This document shows positions 1-9,679 of a stretch of 51,776 nt of DNA, one piece after another; the first letter of the stretch is position 1; each line of letters starts with the position of its first letter. Under the pieces are notes generated by a model. The model made no database searches and was not told the DNA's origin. It saw only the letters and a program-made list of their open reading frames with translations. Both the position numbers and the translations under genes were made by a program. Location of the stretch: positions 615,625-667,400 of the forward strand of contig BFEA01000122.1 in NCBI GenBank assembly GCA_003427395.1, read 5' to 3'. Origin of the DNA: Chara braunii (Eukaryota > Streptophyta > Charophyceae > Charales > Characeae).

Positions 1-25
1 GTGTGTGTGTGTGTGTGTGTGTGTG
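1..25. repeat. (GT)n microsatellite at window start
   Basis: The window opens inside an uninterrupted GT dinucleotide run. A matching GA run closes the window, so both edges lie in low-complexity sequence where assemblies commonly break. Confidence 0.95.
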
Positions 26-256
26 GTTGTTGCTATCTGAAAATGCTGCCCATCCTAGCGCACATAAGCTATAGAAAGCACACCCAGAAGGATGGATGGA
101 TTAAACCACAAGTACACGGCCCCATCCTTGCAGTCTGAGACTTGTCGCCACAAGAAAAAAAGTTCGAAACGTCAAACGCTGGGCCCGCCATTGATAAATT
201 CGATCGGCGGTCACATTTTTCGTTTCGCGCCTTAGGCCCGCGGCCCAGGTGCCCAT

Positions 257-282
257 GTACTGGTGATTTAAACCACCAGTAC
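257..282. repeat. Perfect 9-bp hairpin
   Basis: GTACTGGTG (257-265) is followed by an 8-nt AT-rich loop and CACCAGTAC (274-282). A related unpaired stretch (ATTAAACCACAAGTAC) lies near 100-115, so the hairpin may be part of a small duplicated repeat. The surrounding 30-540 bases hold a 133-codon open frame with no recognisable domain, and I do not call it a gene. Confidence 0.6.
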
Positions 283-583
283 ATCCGAGCCTGTTTTTGC
301 CGAGGCAGATTCCCGCTGCACGCCAGCTTTGCCAAAACATCAGCGTGGTGTTTTTCTATTTCTTGTGGCTGGCACCACCATCCATTTTGGTCCGGATGCG
401 CTGTTCATCGGAACTTTTTGGAATGCCTCGTTTTTTATTGTCAAGTTTGCCTGGGCGGTGTAGTTGCGGTTTACGGCAAGGAGCTTAACTGTAGAAAAGT
501 GCACGTAAAGTTCGTAGACGTCGTGAAATACTTTACTGACTAGATTTTGCAGGACTCCTATTCCATCTTCGAGCGACTGCCAT

Positions 584-680
584 CTTCACCCGAATAGAAC
601 GCTCGGTCATTATCGCTGCGTCTGGACTACAAGTTGCCCCAAACACAGCGGTAATGACCAGGCATTCTTGTCGGGTGAAG
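584..680. mobile_element. Fold-back element, family F1, copy 1
   Basis: The left arm (584-618) and right arm (646-680) are about 35 nt each and nearly complementary, opening with CTTCACCCGA and closing with CGGGTGAAG. A copy with the same arms and a related middle sits at 10346-10456. Two copies with the same inverted design suggest a small non-autonomous DNA transposon or fold-back repeat. No target duplication was identified. Confidence 0.6.
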
Positions 681-707
681 TCGGTTGGAGGGAAGCTGAG
701 TGTTTGG

Positions 708-712
<5 letters not shown>

Positions 713-738
<26 letters not shown>

Positions 739-739
739 G
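713..739. repeat. Poly(T) tract
   Basis: This is a run of about 27 T. It could be the tail of a minus-strand retroposed sequence or a simple homopolymer. Confidence 0.8.
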
Positions 740-1335
740 AAAAGCCAATTCAGCCCCATCTATTCTGAGGGGAAACAGTCCGGTTGCTTTTTTCACCGGC
801 AAGCATGTTCCACAAGAGGAAAGAATAGGCAGAAAGAAAGGATACAGCTTTGTATTACTGTCACCCTAGACGCGGTGCTAGGGGTGGGGTGGAGGGCAGT
901 GCTGTGCCTCCCGCCAGTATTCCCAACCGGCGGGCGCATAGTGGCTGGGAAACCTTTGCTCGGTACCCTGACACACTCTATGCACCTTCGGGGAGGGGCG
1001 GTTTGAATTGTACTATTATTCTTAGTATTTTGCTACTTTTATTTGCGACCTGCCCAAATTGCAGAGTAAGAAAAATAGCCCAAGTGATGATCCTTTTTTT
1101 TTCTTTGGAAAATGTCCGTGTCTTCACATTTTGCTCTCGACCCAACCCGCTCCGATGTCGGGCATGTGGTTCTCAGTTCCTAGCATTTGATTGACCATGT
1201 TTTTCCCTTCTTTTTTTTTTTTTTTTTTTTTGAATAAAAGATTTACCATGTTTTCCTCGGTTATCGACAAATGAAACACTGAAAATGGTGATGCACCGCA
1301 GACAGACATTTCAGAAATCTTCTGCGAACTAAGGT

Positions 1336-1450
1336 CATACTCACACTAGCACTTTCCTTGATGAATCTGACTGCAATTGGAGCCCGGCCTCGATGTATGC
1401 TACCGCAATCACGTCCAGAGCTTAGTAGAAAAAGTCCTGCTGTGAGTATG
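1336..1450. mobile_element. Fold-back element, family F2, copy 1
   Basis: It starts with CATACTCACA and ends with the exact reverse complement TGTGAGTATG, enclosing 115 bp. A 114-bp relative with the same ends and similar interior (CACTAGC, CTTTCC, CTGACTGCAAT) is at 8523-8636. The size and short terminal inverted repeats resemble a MITE. The family has no name that I recognise. Confidence 0.6.
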
Positions 1451-2022
1451 CCCCCCTAAGTGTCCTTTCGTTCAATTGGCAACTGAGTCTACTCTGTACC
1501 TAAGCTTACCAATCTTCTAATGCAGTAAGCAATGAATCTTTTTTTTTTCCTTTTTTTTTTTGTTTTAAAGAAAAGAGAAGGTCACCCGGCCCTTTCAGGC
1601 AAGCAACTCGTTGGATTTTATGAGTGTAGCGCACGTGTGGCACAGAACATCTCAGCGCATCATAGACCTGTTATTGCCTCAAAAAAAAAACTGGACCACT
1701 TGGTCCATTTGTCAATTTTTTGCATGACATCCTTGAAAGCGCAGGGCCATGCTAATTTTCTCTTCACTGTATTGATCCATTTTGACGGATGACCCGAAGG
1801 AGAGGTAATCAACAAGCCATTTAACAGGTTGTCACGTTTCATTTTATACCCCCGTTTCCTGACAGCTGCTGCTGCTACGATGGCGACTTCGTGTGAGAGG
1901 CATGCCGAAAGAAACCTCAAGCTGGCTGTTGCTGAGAGATGGTAGTCCAAAAATCCAGTGTTTTTTCGGCACATCGCCGCAAGCAACGTGGTGGAAAATT
2001 TTGGAAAAAAACAATGCAAGCT

Positions 2023-2025
<3 letters not shown>

Positions 2026-2070
<45 letters not shown>
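2026..2070. repeat. Poly(A) tract of 45
   Basis: This A45 run directly precedes a fragment of the M1 MITE-like repeat (2095-2165). Confidence 0.9.
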
Positions 2071-2071
<1 letters not shown>

Positions 2072-2094
2072 AGAAAAGAAAAGAAGCAAAAAAT

Positions 2095-2165
2095 CAAGGC
2101 AATATGGCAGTTTCAGTGAAAAATTCGACGAGAATGACTTCAATGACACCACCTATTAACCACGT
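2095..2165 (+). mobile_element. M1 MITE-like repeat, terminal fragment
   Basis: The sequence runs from GGCAATATGGCAGTTTC to CACCTATTAACCACG and matches the right end of the 4751-5023 copy almost base for base. It also matches, inverted, the left part of the 23559-24079 copy. Only this end is clear. The sequence to the left of the poly(A) is more diverged. Confidence 0.65.
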
Positions 2166-2870
2166 GTGCTGTTGCTGACGATGACGCAGTTCAGGTCTCG
2201 AAGCCAATTGTAAAACTTTCTAACCAGGCCAACAAATTAAGTTGTTCTCGTGACATGCCAAACAACCATCTGTTGGCCTGAACAGAGAGAATGACAAATG
2301 ATACTGACAGAAGATTGATTACCCCTTGCCTGCTCTACGGGCATCACATCTGAATCTCCGAGAAAGAGAAATGATACTGACACTGTGACAGAAGATTAAT
2401 TGCTCCCGCCTCTATGAGCATCACCTCTGAGGCTCTGACTACATGTACATGTGAACACCGAAAACACAAAAATCTAGTTGCTGCCTCTTGTTCCTTGCCA
2501 ACCAACTCTTGTATCAACTGAGGCCTTCAGGCCCGCCGGGATTGACCGCACGACGTCCATCCCTTACATAAGTAACCCACTCCACGCTTTCAGCTGTTAT
2601 GCCCGGGGAACCCCGAGACAGCGGCATTGATTACTTGCTGAAGAAGGAACGATTAGCCCCTCTGCTCACCCCTGCTGATTTAGAAACCTTATTTATGAAG
2701 GCTATTCCTCTTCAGCTAAACAGTAACAGCTGCCCAATGAAACTCGAAGTTCTAGCTAGAACAACCTTCTCAAACTAAAATTTACTGCTCCCTCCATGTA
2801 AATCAAAAGTATTTGTGATTCTCCACTATTAGACATACTATTCGCACTACAGTGCCCTCAACATGGTTAT

Positions 2871-3580
2871 TTGAGGACCTCGTTGTGGCCAGTTGACAAC
2901 CGATTCAGGCCCGGGCACCCTTTCCGTTTCTCATATTTTCCAACATTTCACTTTGTTGTGCAAAACACTTTTCTGTACACTAGGGATGGCACACTTCGGA
3001 AGCAAATTACCGGTAGTCCAATGGGAACAAATGCTGGCCCAGAAATTCTAATCTGACACTATATTGGGATGAAGCACGCTTTGTTTATGACATTCATCAA
3101 AATGATCTTCAAGCGCTTTGTTGATGACATTCGTCAATATGATCTTCAAGCCGCCCATTAATACGCCTTCACTTATCGCCTCATTGACGATGTTGTTTCA
3201 TGGGGGCAATTACCTCCTGCTTCAGAACACTATGGTCTTCAGTGGAAGGAAACTACAGCGACAGATGGCTCGTGTACCACTGTACCTTTTTAGGTATGCA
3301 TCTACGGGTCTGTTCTGATAGCTCGCTTCGCATGAGCGTGTTTGATAAAGCGGCTGCTTGGGATTTCCCTGTCATTCGTTATCCAAGTGCGACCTCCAAC
3401 ATCCCTTCCCATCAACCGGCGGGCGTGTTCACTGGACAATTGACCAGATTTGAACAAATCTGTAACAATTGGCAGGACTTTCGAACTGCGGCAACAACAC
3501 TTACTCGTCGCATTCCTACGCATGTGACGCGTTCCTGTAAGTGGTTCCGACACATGAACTGCGGCAACAACACTTGCTAA
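2871..3580 (+). pseudogene. Penelope-like element reverse transcriptase fragment (decayed)
   Basis: In the frame of position 2871 the translation reads VVQNTFLYTRDGTLRKQ followed by ITGSPMGTNAGPEI. This has the form of RT motif B of Penelope-like elements (GxPMGTxxxP). After two stops the same frame gives YRLIDDVVSWG, a Y-x-DD-type catalytic motif C. At a T5 run near 3286-3291 the frame shifts and continues as FLGMHLRV, then RYPSATSNIPSHQPAGVF, TGQLTRFEQIC and DFRTAATTLTRR. The SNIP segment and the following QLxRFxxIC pattern are typical of the region after the RT core in this family. No GIY-YIG endonuclease is visible. Stops, a frameshift and an internal duplication make it non-functional. 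The family call rests on recalled motifs, not a search. Confidence 0.6.
3078..3152 (+). repeat. 37-bp tandem duplication inside the RT pseudogene
   Basis: The phrase TTTATGACATTCATCAAAAT...ATCTTCAAGC is followed at once by a near copy, TTGATGACATTCGTCAATAT...ATCTTCAAGC. It lies between RT motifs B and C and probably arose after the element died. Confidence 0.7.
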
Positions 3581-3661
3581 GGGGTGGAGCTGCTACATGC
3601 GCTCCCACCAACTTCGCTATCCTACGCATGTGACGCGTTCCTCTAAGTGGTTCCGACACAT
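3510..3661 (+). repeat. 42-bp direct repeat at the end of the RT pseudogene
   Basis: The phrase from CCTACGCATGTGACGCG to TTCCGACACATG occurs at about 3514-3556 and again at about 3617-3661. The unit AACTGCGGCAACAACACTT is also present twice (about 3485 and 3557). The copies are nearly identical, so this duplication is recent. Confidence 0.75.
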
Positions 3662-3743
3662 GCTGCGATAGTCCCTGCATCATCCACTTTCTTCCTTGCC
3701 TCCTCATCGCTCTTGTCCTGGTCCTGCTTGCTCATCTGCTGCT

Positions 3744-4011
3744 ACTACAGTTTCCACTGCTGCGGTTTCCACGGCTGCGGTTTCCACTGCAGTGGTTTCC
3801 ACTGCTGCGGGTTCCACTGTTGCAGTTTCCATTGTTGCAGTTTCCACCGCTGCAGTTTTTACCCCGGCAGTTTCTGCTACTGCAGTTTCCACCGCTGCAG
3901 TTTTTGCTCCGGCAGTTTCTGCTACTGCAGTCTCTAGTGGTGCAGTAGTTTCTGCTGCTGCAGTCTCCACGACTGCGGTTCCACTGCTGCGGTTTCCACT
4001 GCTGTGGCTTA
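3744..4011. repeat. 15-bp minisatellite
   Basis: About 18 units of the consensus GCTGCGGTTTCCACT. The period is a multiple of three, so the plus strand reads AAVST repeats and the minus strand reads VETAA repeats. This explains the open frames on both strands here (3696-4532 plus and 3704-3970 minus). I see no sign that either peptide is made. Confidence 0.85.
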
Positions 4012-4347
4012 ATTCGTTGTACTATACTTTTTGCTGCTACAGCTTCCTCTGCCGCATCTCCAGCACAAAGAACATCACAGTCTCTCTGACACGCACGTCC
4101 TTTGTTTCAAAATTTTGGCCTATCCACCCCCCTTTCACCTCTGTCTGTGCTTGGCCACAAATGACTGCATTCCTCCTCGCCACCCCCATATCCTCCACGT
4201 TCTCGCTTGCGAACAGACTCTCTGGTTTCCATTGTTCCCATTGTTCCCATTGTTCCACCTTCGTTGCCAGGAACATGTTCATCTTTTGTTTGCAACACCA
4301 CTACTCCTCTTATTGGGTATCGTTGACTACATGCGCGGCATCGTCAC

Positions 4348-4632
4348 TTGTCTGGGGATCAGCAGCCTGTTTCTTTGTCTGCCCCAATTCTCTGTGTGCC
4401 TGCTCCACAGGTTGTTGCAGTTCCTTTGTTCCAAATGACAATATCCGCTCCTATGCCTCCTGTAGACAGTCCAACTGCCTGGACGCAGCTACAGCACCAT
4501 GTTTTATGCCCTTCAACGTTAGATATTTCTGACTCGGCTGTACAACAGGATGTGGTCCCTGCCCAGAGTACGTTTTCGATTCCCGGGACAGTCCCTGCTC
4601 AGGATGCGGCCCCAAACGTTGAGGGATTGTAA
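4348..4632 (+). CDS. Pro/Ala/Gln-rich open frame, unknown
   Basis: This 94-codon frame starts at an ATG and ends with NVEGL at a stop. It is rich in P, A, Q, V and S and has two VPAQ segments and a low-complexity character. It resembles the disordered linker of a mobile-element protein but has no recognisable domain. It lies between the minisatellite and the M1 repeat. It could equally be chance. Confidence 0.2.
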   Translation: MSGDQQPVSLSAPILCVPAPQVVAVPLFQMTISAPMPPVDSPTAWTQLQHHVLCPSTLDISDSAVQQDVVPAQSTFSIPGTVPAQDAAPNVEGL

Positions 4633-4670
4633 GATGATCTGCCCAGATTGCAGTTAAGCCCACAAGGCGT

Positions 4671-5130
4671 AGACCACATGGGGGATCTGCAAATGGCTGA
4701 CCAGCATCGTTTGGATGAGCCGCAAATTTGTGCCCCACCACGCGCAGACCGACACGCAGTTAATGGAAGGCCCAAAATTGAACAGCACTATAAAACCGTA
4801 TTCGGAGTAGCTTTCGAAGTTCGCCAAAACGTTTCCCGAATTCGGTGTTTTTGCCAACTTTTTCGTTACTCGTCCAAATACGCCGAAACTGAATACAGAT
4901 ATACCCTAAAGCTTATGCACATCAGACCAAAAAAACAAAAAAAAAGAAAAGCAAGAATTCAGGGAAATATGGCAGTTTCGTTGAAAAATTCGCCGAAAAT
5001 GACACCACCTATTAACCACGAGTGCGCAGACCACATAGGTGATCTGCAAATGACTGACCAGCAAGCAACCCAAGACATTTTGGGATCGCAACACCAACTG
5101 GGTGATCTGCAAATTGTTGGCCAGCGTCCG
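4671..5130 (+). repeat. Three spaced copies of a GCAGACC..GATCTGCAAATG..GACCAGC unit
   Basis: Copies lie at about 4671-4708, 5026-5064 and 5097-5128. The first two are separated by the inserted M1 element at 4751-5023. The unit is about 37 bp and reads with few changes. Confidence 0.6.
4751..5023 (+). mobile_element. M1 MITE-like element with 9-bp target duplication
   Basis: The 9-mer GCGCAGACC flanks the element on both sides (4742-4750 and 5024-5032). The ends are imperfect inverted repeats: ACACGCAGTTAATGGAAGG on the left against ACTCGTGGTTAATAGGTGG read inward from the right, 13 of 19 matching. A 9-bp duplication is typical of Mutator-like transposons. Because GCGCAGACC also belongs to the local direct repeat, the duplication could partly be coincidence. 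The interior shares long matches with 23559-24079 (for example CGAAACTGAATACAGATAT). Confidence 0.55.
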
Positions 5131-5387
5131 GCACACCAGCCTGAGATCCTCACCAATCTCTGCGGTCTGACTGCAACTAATATCTGTCTTCAAATTCTCC
5201 ACCGCCCGTTTTATATACCTCTTCTGTATTAAAAGGCTAAAACAATAAAATCGAAAAATACAAAATTCATGGGACAAAAAATACATCCACTTGGTTTCCG
5301 GCTTGGCTTCATACAACAATATTATTCTCATTGGTTTGCAAAATCAATTTTTTATTCAGAATTGCTACAAGAAAAATAAAGAAATAA

Positions 5388-5903
5388 GGTCATGTATCAG
5401 ACTTCCTTGCAATCGCCCTTCAGCTTGATGCTGATCTCCACTGCCTACAGCCAGAGGAGTGTAGTTATACCAGGGAAAGAGGCTTCACCTTTGCTGGGCT
5501 TTGCCATTGCTGTCCTACGAGTAGCAACGAGGACCCCCAACTTGAGGTACGCAATGCTCGAGCGGGTGAGTGGTTTAGTCCTCCATCCCACATCTCTGCC
5601 TGCATTGTGCGCAGACCTGGGCATTACATGGCCATTGTACATACCTCTGACCACTGGGAGTTATGGGACAACGGCATCATGGTCCATGCTATGACTGATG
5701 TTACCCATTTCTTACATAATGATGCTGTTTTCTTGCCACACCAAACTGTCCGCAATCTCTTTTATGTCGAAGATCATTACTTTGGCCCCACGCTGCAGCT
5801 GGACAATGTACCAACACTCTGCTTCCTTCTCCTTTGCAAAGCTACAGACACTGTTACACTCGGCTGTAGCCACCATCTGTCTCTGTCACAGTCACTACAA
5901 TAA
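5388..5903 (+). pseudogene. Open exon-like frame with possible ubiquitin-specific-protease C-terminal box
   Basis: This frame is open for 172 codons after a TAA at 5385-5387. It reads DFLAIALQLDADLHCLQPEE, later RGFTFAGLCHC, EWFSPPSHISACIVRRPGHY, MAIVHTSDHWELWDNG. The pattern hhAhIV..PGHYhhIV...W.L.DN resembles the histidine box of peptidase C19 (USP) deubiquitinases, where the GHY histidine is catalytic. The Cys box is not visible, so at best it is the C-terminal half. There is no convincing start ATG. A RING-like segment follows in shifted frames. The family assignment is tentative. It could be a captured host exon within mobile DNA. Confidence 0.35.
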
Positions 5904-5904
5904 C

Positions 5905-6240
5905 ATGGTTTCTGCATCTATGTGTGTAGAGGACTGTCCCTCCACTCCTGACTGCAGGCACCCTCCGCATCCGGACACACACTGTCCATTTTGCGGCCAT
6001 GGGTGCTATACTGAATGCATGGTCTTTTGTGGTGAGCATTCTTCCTTCATTTGGCCTGCAATCGACATGCCGTTTGTCGGGAGTGTATGTTGGGCATGCT
6101 CAATGCCAGCTGTCTTGGCAATTGTTGTGCTGAGAATGTGCAGCTAGGTCTTCCATGTGCCCCATCCACCTCATCCTTACAATGTGTGTCCCCTCTGTCC
6201 TGAAGGACAGACTCATTCTTGAGCCCTTTTTTTATCCTGA
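5905..6240 (+). pseudogene. Frameshifted RING-like zinc finger remnant
   Basis: One frame reads DTHCPFCGHGCYTECMVFCG. From 6045 a second frame reads LACNRHAVCRECMLGM, which is an exact C-x2-H-x2-C-x2-C core. A third frame near 6180-6230 gives NVCPLCPEG, the expected last C-x2-C pair. Together these make the eight ligands of a RING-type finger, spread over three frames by two shifts. It directly follows the USP-like frame, so both could be one decayed gene. The pieces could still be chance cysteines. Confidence 0.35.
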
Positions 6241-6519
6241 CTTTACCTTTTTTGTTCTTTGTTTCTCTTTTTTTCATCTCTCTTCCCTGTGTTTATCACC
6301 TCCCTCTTTACTCTGCCTCTTTCTCACGGCGTACAAGTGGGCCATTATGGCACACGGGGATGTGGGAAGCTCGCGCTCAACTTCATCGAACGTGACGAGC
6401 CTTGTACGTGAGAGGCACGCCTGGCACGGTGAAGGGGGAGTTAAAAGAAGAATGAGAAAAATGAATGGTTTCAGTGTGCCCCTCATCTTTGTCTTGCTTT
6501 TTAATCTGCCGGCAATCGT

Positions 6520-6600
6520 AGAGGTCGACTTGAATCATGGCATTATGATTGCCCTCACCTGCAGAGTTCGATTCCCCAACCATGCCAAGCTGGTTGTTTG
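6520..6600 (+). repeat. Possible tRNA-like (pol III box B) remnant
   Basis: GCAGAGTTCGATTCCCC near 6561-6577 fits a box B consensus. A convincing box A is not seen, so this is a weak SINE candidate. Confidence 0.25.
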
Positions 6601-6999
6601 AAACACAGCACCGCTAAGGACACCTGCCAACAGGGGCACACACAGGTTCAAAATTTTCTCCTGATGAGTCTGGTTGGGCACAATCCAGATGAACTCTGGA
6701 CTAATCGCAGCTAAGGATATCCACCAACAGTAATGTCAGTCATGTGCGTTTCCCCTCCCCACATGCCATAACACACACTCCAACCCTGGCACTCCTCCCC
6801 CCCCCCCGGCCCCCGTCCTCTCCCTCTCTCAAAATTGGGAAAATTTTAAAATGGGCACCCTCAACACCAATGTGATCAGCACACTTGAGATGTTTATATA
6901 TTGATTCGTTCACCAACATTAAGTGTGCACGGTACTCCAAAAGGTCCAGTTTTGTGAGGTTTGCATTCCATTGAAATTGGAACCTAGACTACCAGAGTG

Positions 7000-7310
7000 G
7001 CCCGGGGCAACTTGCCCGGGCGGACCAAAATAATTAAAAAGTAATAATAATATATTAATAATAATAAAATGTTATTTAACTTATTTTTTCATTTTTATTT
7101 TTATTTTAAATTTGGTAAGGAATTTCCTTTTTTTTGACGAAAAAGGATCAATCTTTATTAATATGAATGAAAGCCGGGAACCGGGCCCGGCGTCCCTCAC
7201 AAGAGCCACCGCAGCTCTGAGCTGAGCGAGGCTCTCCGGCCAGGCAAAGCTCATACCACCGCTATTTCAGGGATTGGCATCCTTCTTCTCATCTTCCGCT
7301 CTACCAGTTA
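7000..7310. other. AT-rich then GC-rich non-coding stretch
   Basis: AT-rich DNA with many AATAAT repeats (7030-7140) is followed by a GC-rich block (7170-7310) that is self-complementary in places (GGGAACCGGGCCCGGCGTCCC). On the minus strand an AATAAA precedes a short A-rich tract, as in a retroposon 3' end. I recognise no family. Confidence 0.3.
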
Positions 7311-7554
7311 TACGGTTTATTCTAGCATTACTATCAGCAATCTACATTTGGTGAAGAATTTCGATGTGACCCTGAGGCAAAAGTTGTTCAGTTTATTTTT
7401 TTCGGCATCACATAGGGCTTTTTTTGGAGTTTTTGGATTTTCTTCTTCTTCTTCTTTTTTGCTGGGCCCTTCCGTGGTCCTTGCATGGCTGGGCTGCCCG
7501 GTCAAACAAGGTGACCTGGGCGGCCCCGGCTGGTAGCCCAAATTAAAACAGTAC

Positions 7555-7640
7555 AGTGAAGACTACCGTCTCCCCTGCGCACGGATGACACACATAAATC
7601 AAGAAATGTTCCCCCCCCAAAAAAAAAGAAAAAAGAAAAA
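7555..7640 (-). mobile_element. Possible SINE body fragment
   Basis: Read on the minus strand, GATTTATGTGTGTCATC and GTGCGCAGGGG resemble the SINE body at 45190-45225. No tRNA head is present. It abuts the A-rich tract at 7619-7710. Confidence 0.35.
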
Positions 7641-7652
7641 AAAAAAAAACAA

Positions 7653-7704
<52 letters not shown>

Positions 7705-7710
7705 AAAAAA
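7619..7710. repeat. Long A-rich tract
   Basis: About 90 bases, nearly all A with a few G and C. It gives spurious poly-Lys and poly-Phe frames. Confidence 0.9.
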
Positions 7711-8112
7711 GTGACTCTCTTTAAACTGCCACAGCGGCCACACCTTTCTCATATGTCATCCGCAGCATGGGTCGCACTCGTTTCAGAGGCCGGTAGCCAC
7801 CGATGAAAAGTATCAGCAGCCGCCCGGCGGCGATTTTTACGGATGAGGTCATTTTGCTAAATCGGACTACAGCTGCAAAAGGTGGTGGTGGTTTAAGGCA
7901 GCCCAATGCCTCATCATCTAATTGCTGATGCACATGAATGGATGTAATGTGATTCCCACTGTCCCTATGTACCATCCTGTGAAACCGCAGTCAAGGGTAT
8001 GGGCTTGGAAGAATTGGCAGGGAAAGAAGACAACTGTTGAGCTTGATGCTAGTTTGACTCTGTGAAATGACTTGGTAGTTGTACATTAAGTGGGAACTTT
8101 ACACTGTCACTG

Positions 8113-8190
8113 CAACAAAAAAAAAAAAAAGAAGAAGAAGAAGAAGAAGAAGAAGAAGAAGAAAAGGAAAAGAAAAGGAAAGAAAAGGAA
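8113..8190. repeat. A-rich and (AAG)n microsatellite
   Basis: An A run is followed by about ten GAA units and then AAAAGGAA repeats. Confidence 0.9.
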
Positions 8191-8522
8191 CTCTAAAGTT
8201 TGCCGAACTGAGTTTTCCACAATCTTGGTCGGTGCGACGTAGTCTAATAATAGCTTTGGCATTCCTGTGGTTGTTGGTTTGTGATACAGGTACTGTTTCT
8301 TACCTGTCAAGACCTAAATTCTGCTGTACCTGCCTAAGTTTAGCGCAAAGATCTAAACTTAGCTATATATCTGGATTTAACTTCAACAAATAGATTTAGC
8401 TTCTTCTGAATTTAGTATTTACTATCTACTAATTTTGCTAAGTCTGATATCGTCATTACGGCTGTTCCCTGCGGGGATGATGTGGAAGTTTGCTAAAGTG
8501 GTACTCCTCCCTTCCCTCAAGG

Positions 8523-8636
8523 CATATTCACACTAGCCCTTTCCAGAATGCACCTGACCGCAATTTTGGCCATTCCTGGATGTATCTGACTGCCATCACA
8601 TCCATATTTTCGCACAGAAATTCCTTTTGTGAGTAT
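8523..8636. mobile_element. Fold-back element, family F2, copy 2
   Basis: It starts CATATTCACACTAGC and ends TTGTGAGTAT. Length, ends and interior match the copy at 1336-1450. The termini carry one mismatch to a perfect inverted repeat. Confidence 0.6.
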
Positions 8637-8743
8637 CCCCTCAGTGTATTTTTTCTTGAACATGGCCGCTCTCGATGCTCTGCAAATGTCATAATCAAGA
8701 TAGCTTTGACCATCCTCGGGTGCGTTCAAGGGCTTTTTTTTTC

Positions 8744-8747
<4 letters not shown>

Positions 8748-8787
<40 letters not shown>
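8748..8787. repeat. (ATT)n microsatellite
   Basis: About 13 uninterrupted TAT/ATT units. Confidence 0.95.
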
Positions 8788-8882
8788 ACCGTCTGGGTAG
8801 TGCTAGCGGTGTTGAAGGGCTTGTTCACACACTGTACAGTATCCTGAAGTACTGATGATGCGTCTGCGGGTGAACAAGCAGC

Positions 8883-8885
<3 letters not shown>

Positions 8886-8966
<81 letters not shown>
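8886..8966. repeat. (GA)n microsatellite
   Basis: About 40 uninterrupted GA units. Confidence 0.95.
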
Positions 8967-8968
<2 letters not shown>

Positions 8969-9375
8969 CTCAGTTCAACAACGCGATCATGATGGGCGCA
9001 GCCATGGCTATGTATGGTATGGTATGTAAAATACATAGACAAGGGGTGGAACGGGAGGACACCTGTCAAGCATAAGTGGCGGATTCAGCAGAAATTTACC
9101 AAGGCTAAGAAAGATATGAAATGGGAGAGCAGACTCTAGAGGCTGCTAACAGACTGAAAACACAGAGAAGGTTGGTCATGGTGTGGAAGGAAAATGGATG
9201 CGAGGTTCCGACATGAAGCATGAACGTCAAACGACGAAAACGTCAAAGACGATGCTGATGTTGATGGACGGTGATGAAGGTTGGCGACGATGATTACAAC
9301 GATTACACCTGCAAACAGCAAGTCAACAGGTCTACACATAGATCTTTACTGAGCAGGACATTGGCCCGTCGTGGT

Positions 9376-9532
9376 GTTTTTTTTTTTGTGTGTGTGAAAA
9401 AGGGCGACGCCCTTGCAATATCATCTTCGATCTGACCGGCCCCAGTTATTTTACTTGTCGGAGTCGAGGGACTCGAACTGCGGTCTGTAATTCAAAAGCT
9501 CATGGGGTGTACCCACTGAGCTAGGCCCGACC
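9376..9532 (-). mobile_element. tRNA-derived SINE, copy 1
   Basis: On the minus strand it begins with a tRNA-like head: CGGGCCTAGCTCAGTGGGT (box A, complement of 9511-9529), then GCAGTTCGAGTCCC (box B, about 9467-9480). A body containing TGGGGCCGGTCAGATC follows, and it ends in a short A tail (9376-9387 on this strand). Head, boxes, body and tail in the right order make this a SINE. The tRNA of origin is not certain. Confidence 0.75.
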
Positions 9533-9679
9533 GTACATGGCCCATCGTGTTGAGAAACTGCCAATTCCGGAGATTCGTCAGGTCAGTTGGCATTGTTTGT
9601 TTGTTTTTTTCCCTCTTTTTCCTTTTTTCGGAATCAGTTGGCTACTTGGCATTGTATCACACACTGATGATTACTTGTT

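Noticed and set aside
142-543. 133-codon open frame on the plus strand
   Set aside because: It has no domain, lies in sequence with hairpins and repeats, and overlaps open frames in other phases. I treat it as chance.
1660-2178. Open frames with long Phe or Lys runs
   Set aside because: They are created by the A45 tract and flanking A/T-rich sequence.
7170-7310. Possible structured non-coding RNA in the GC-rich block
   Set aside because: It has self-complementary words but no recognised family and no second copy in the window.
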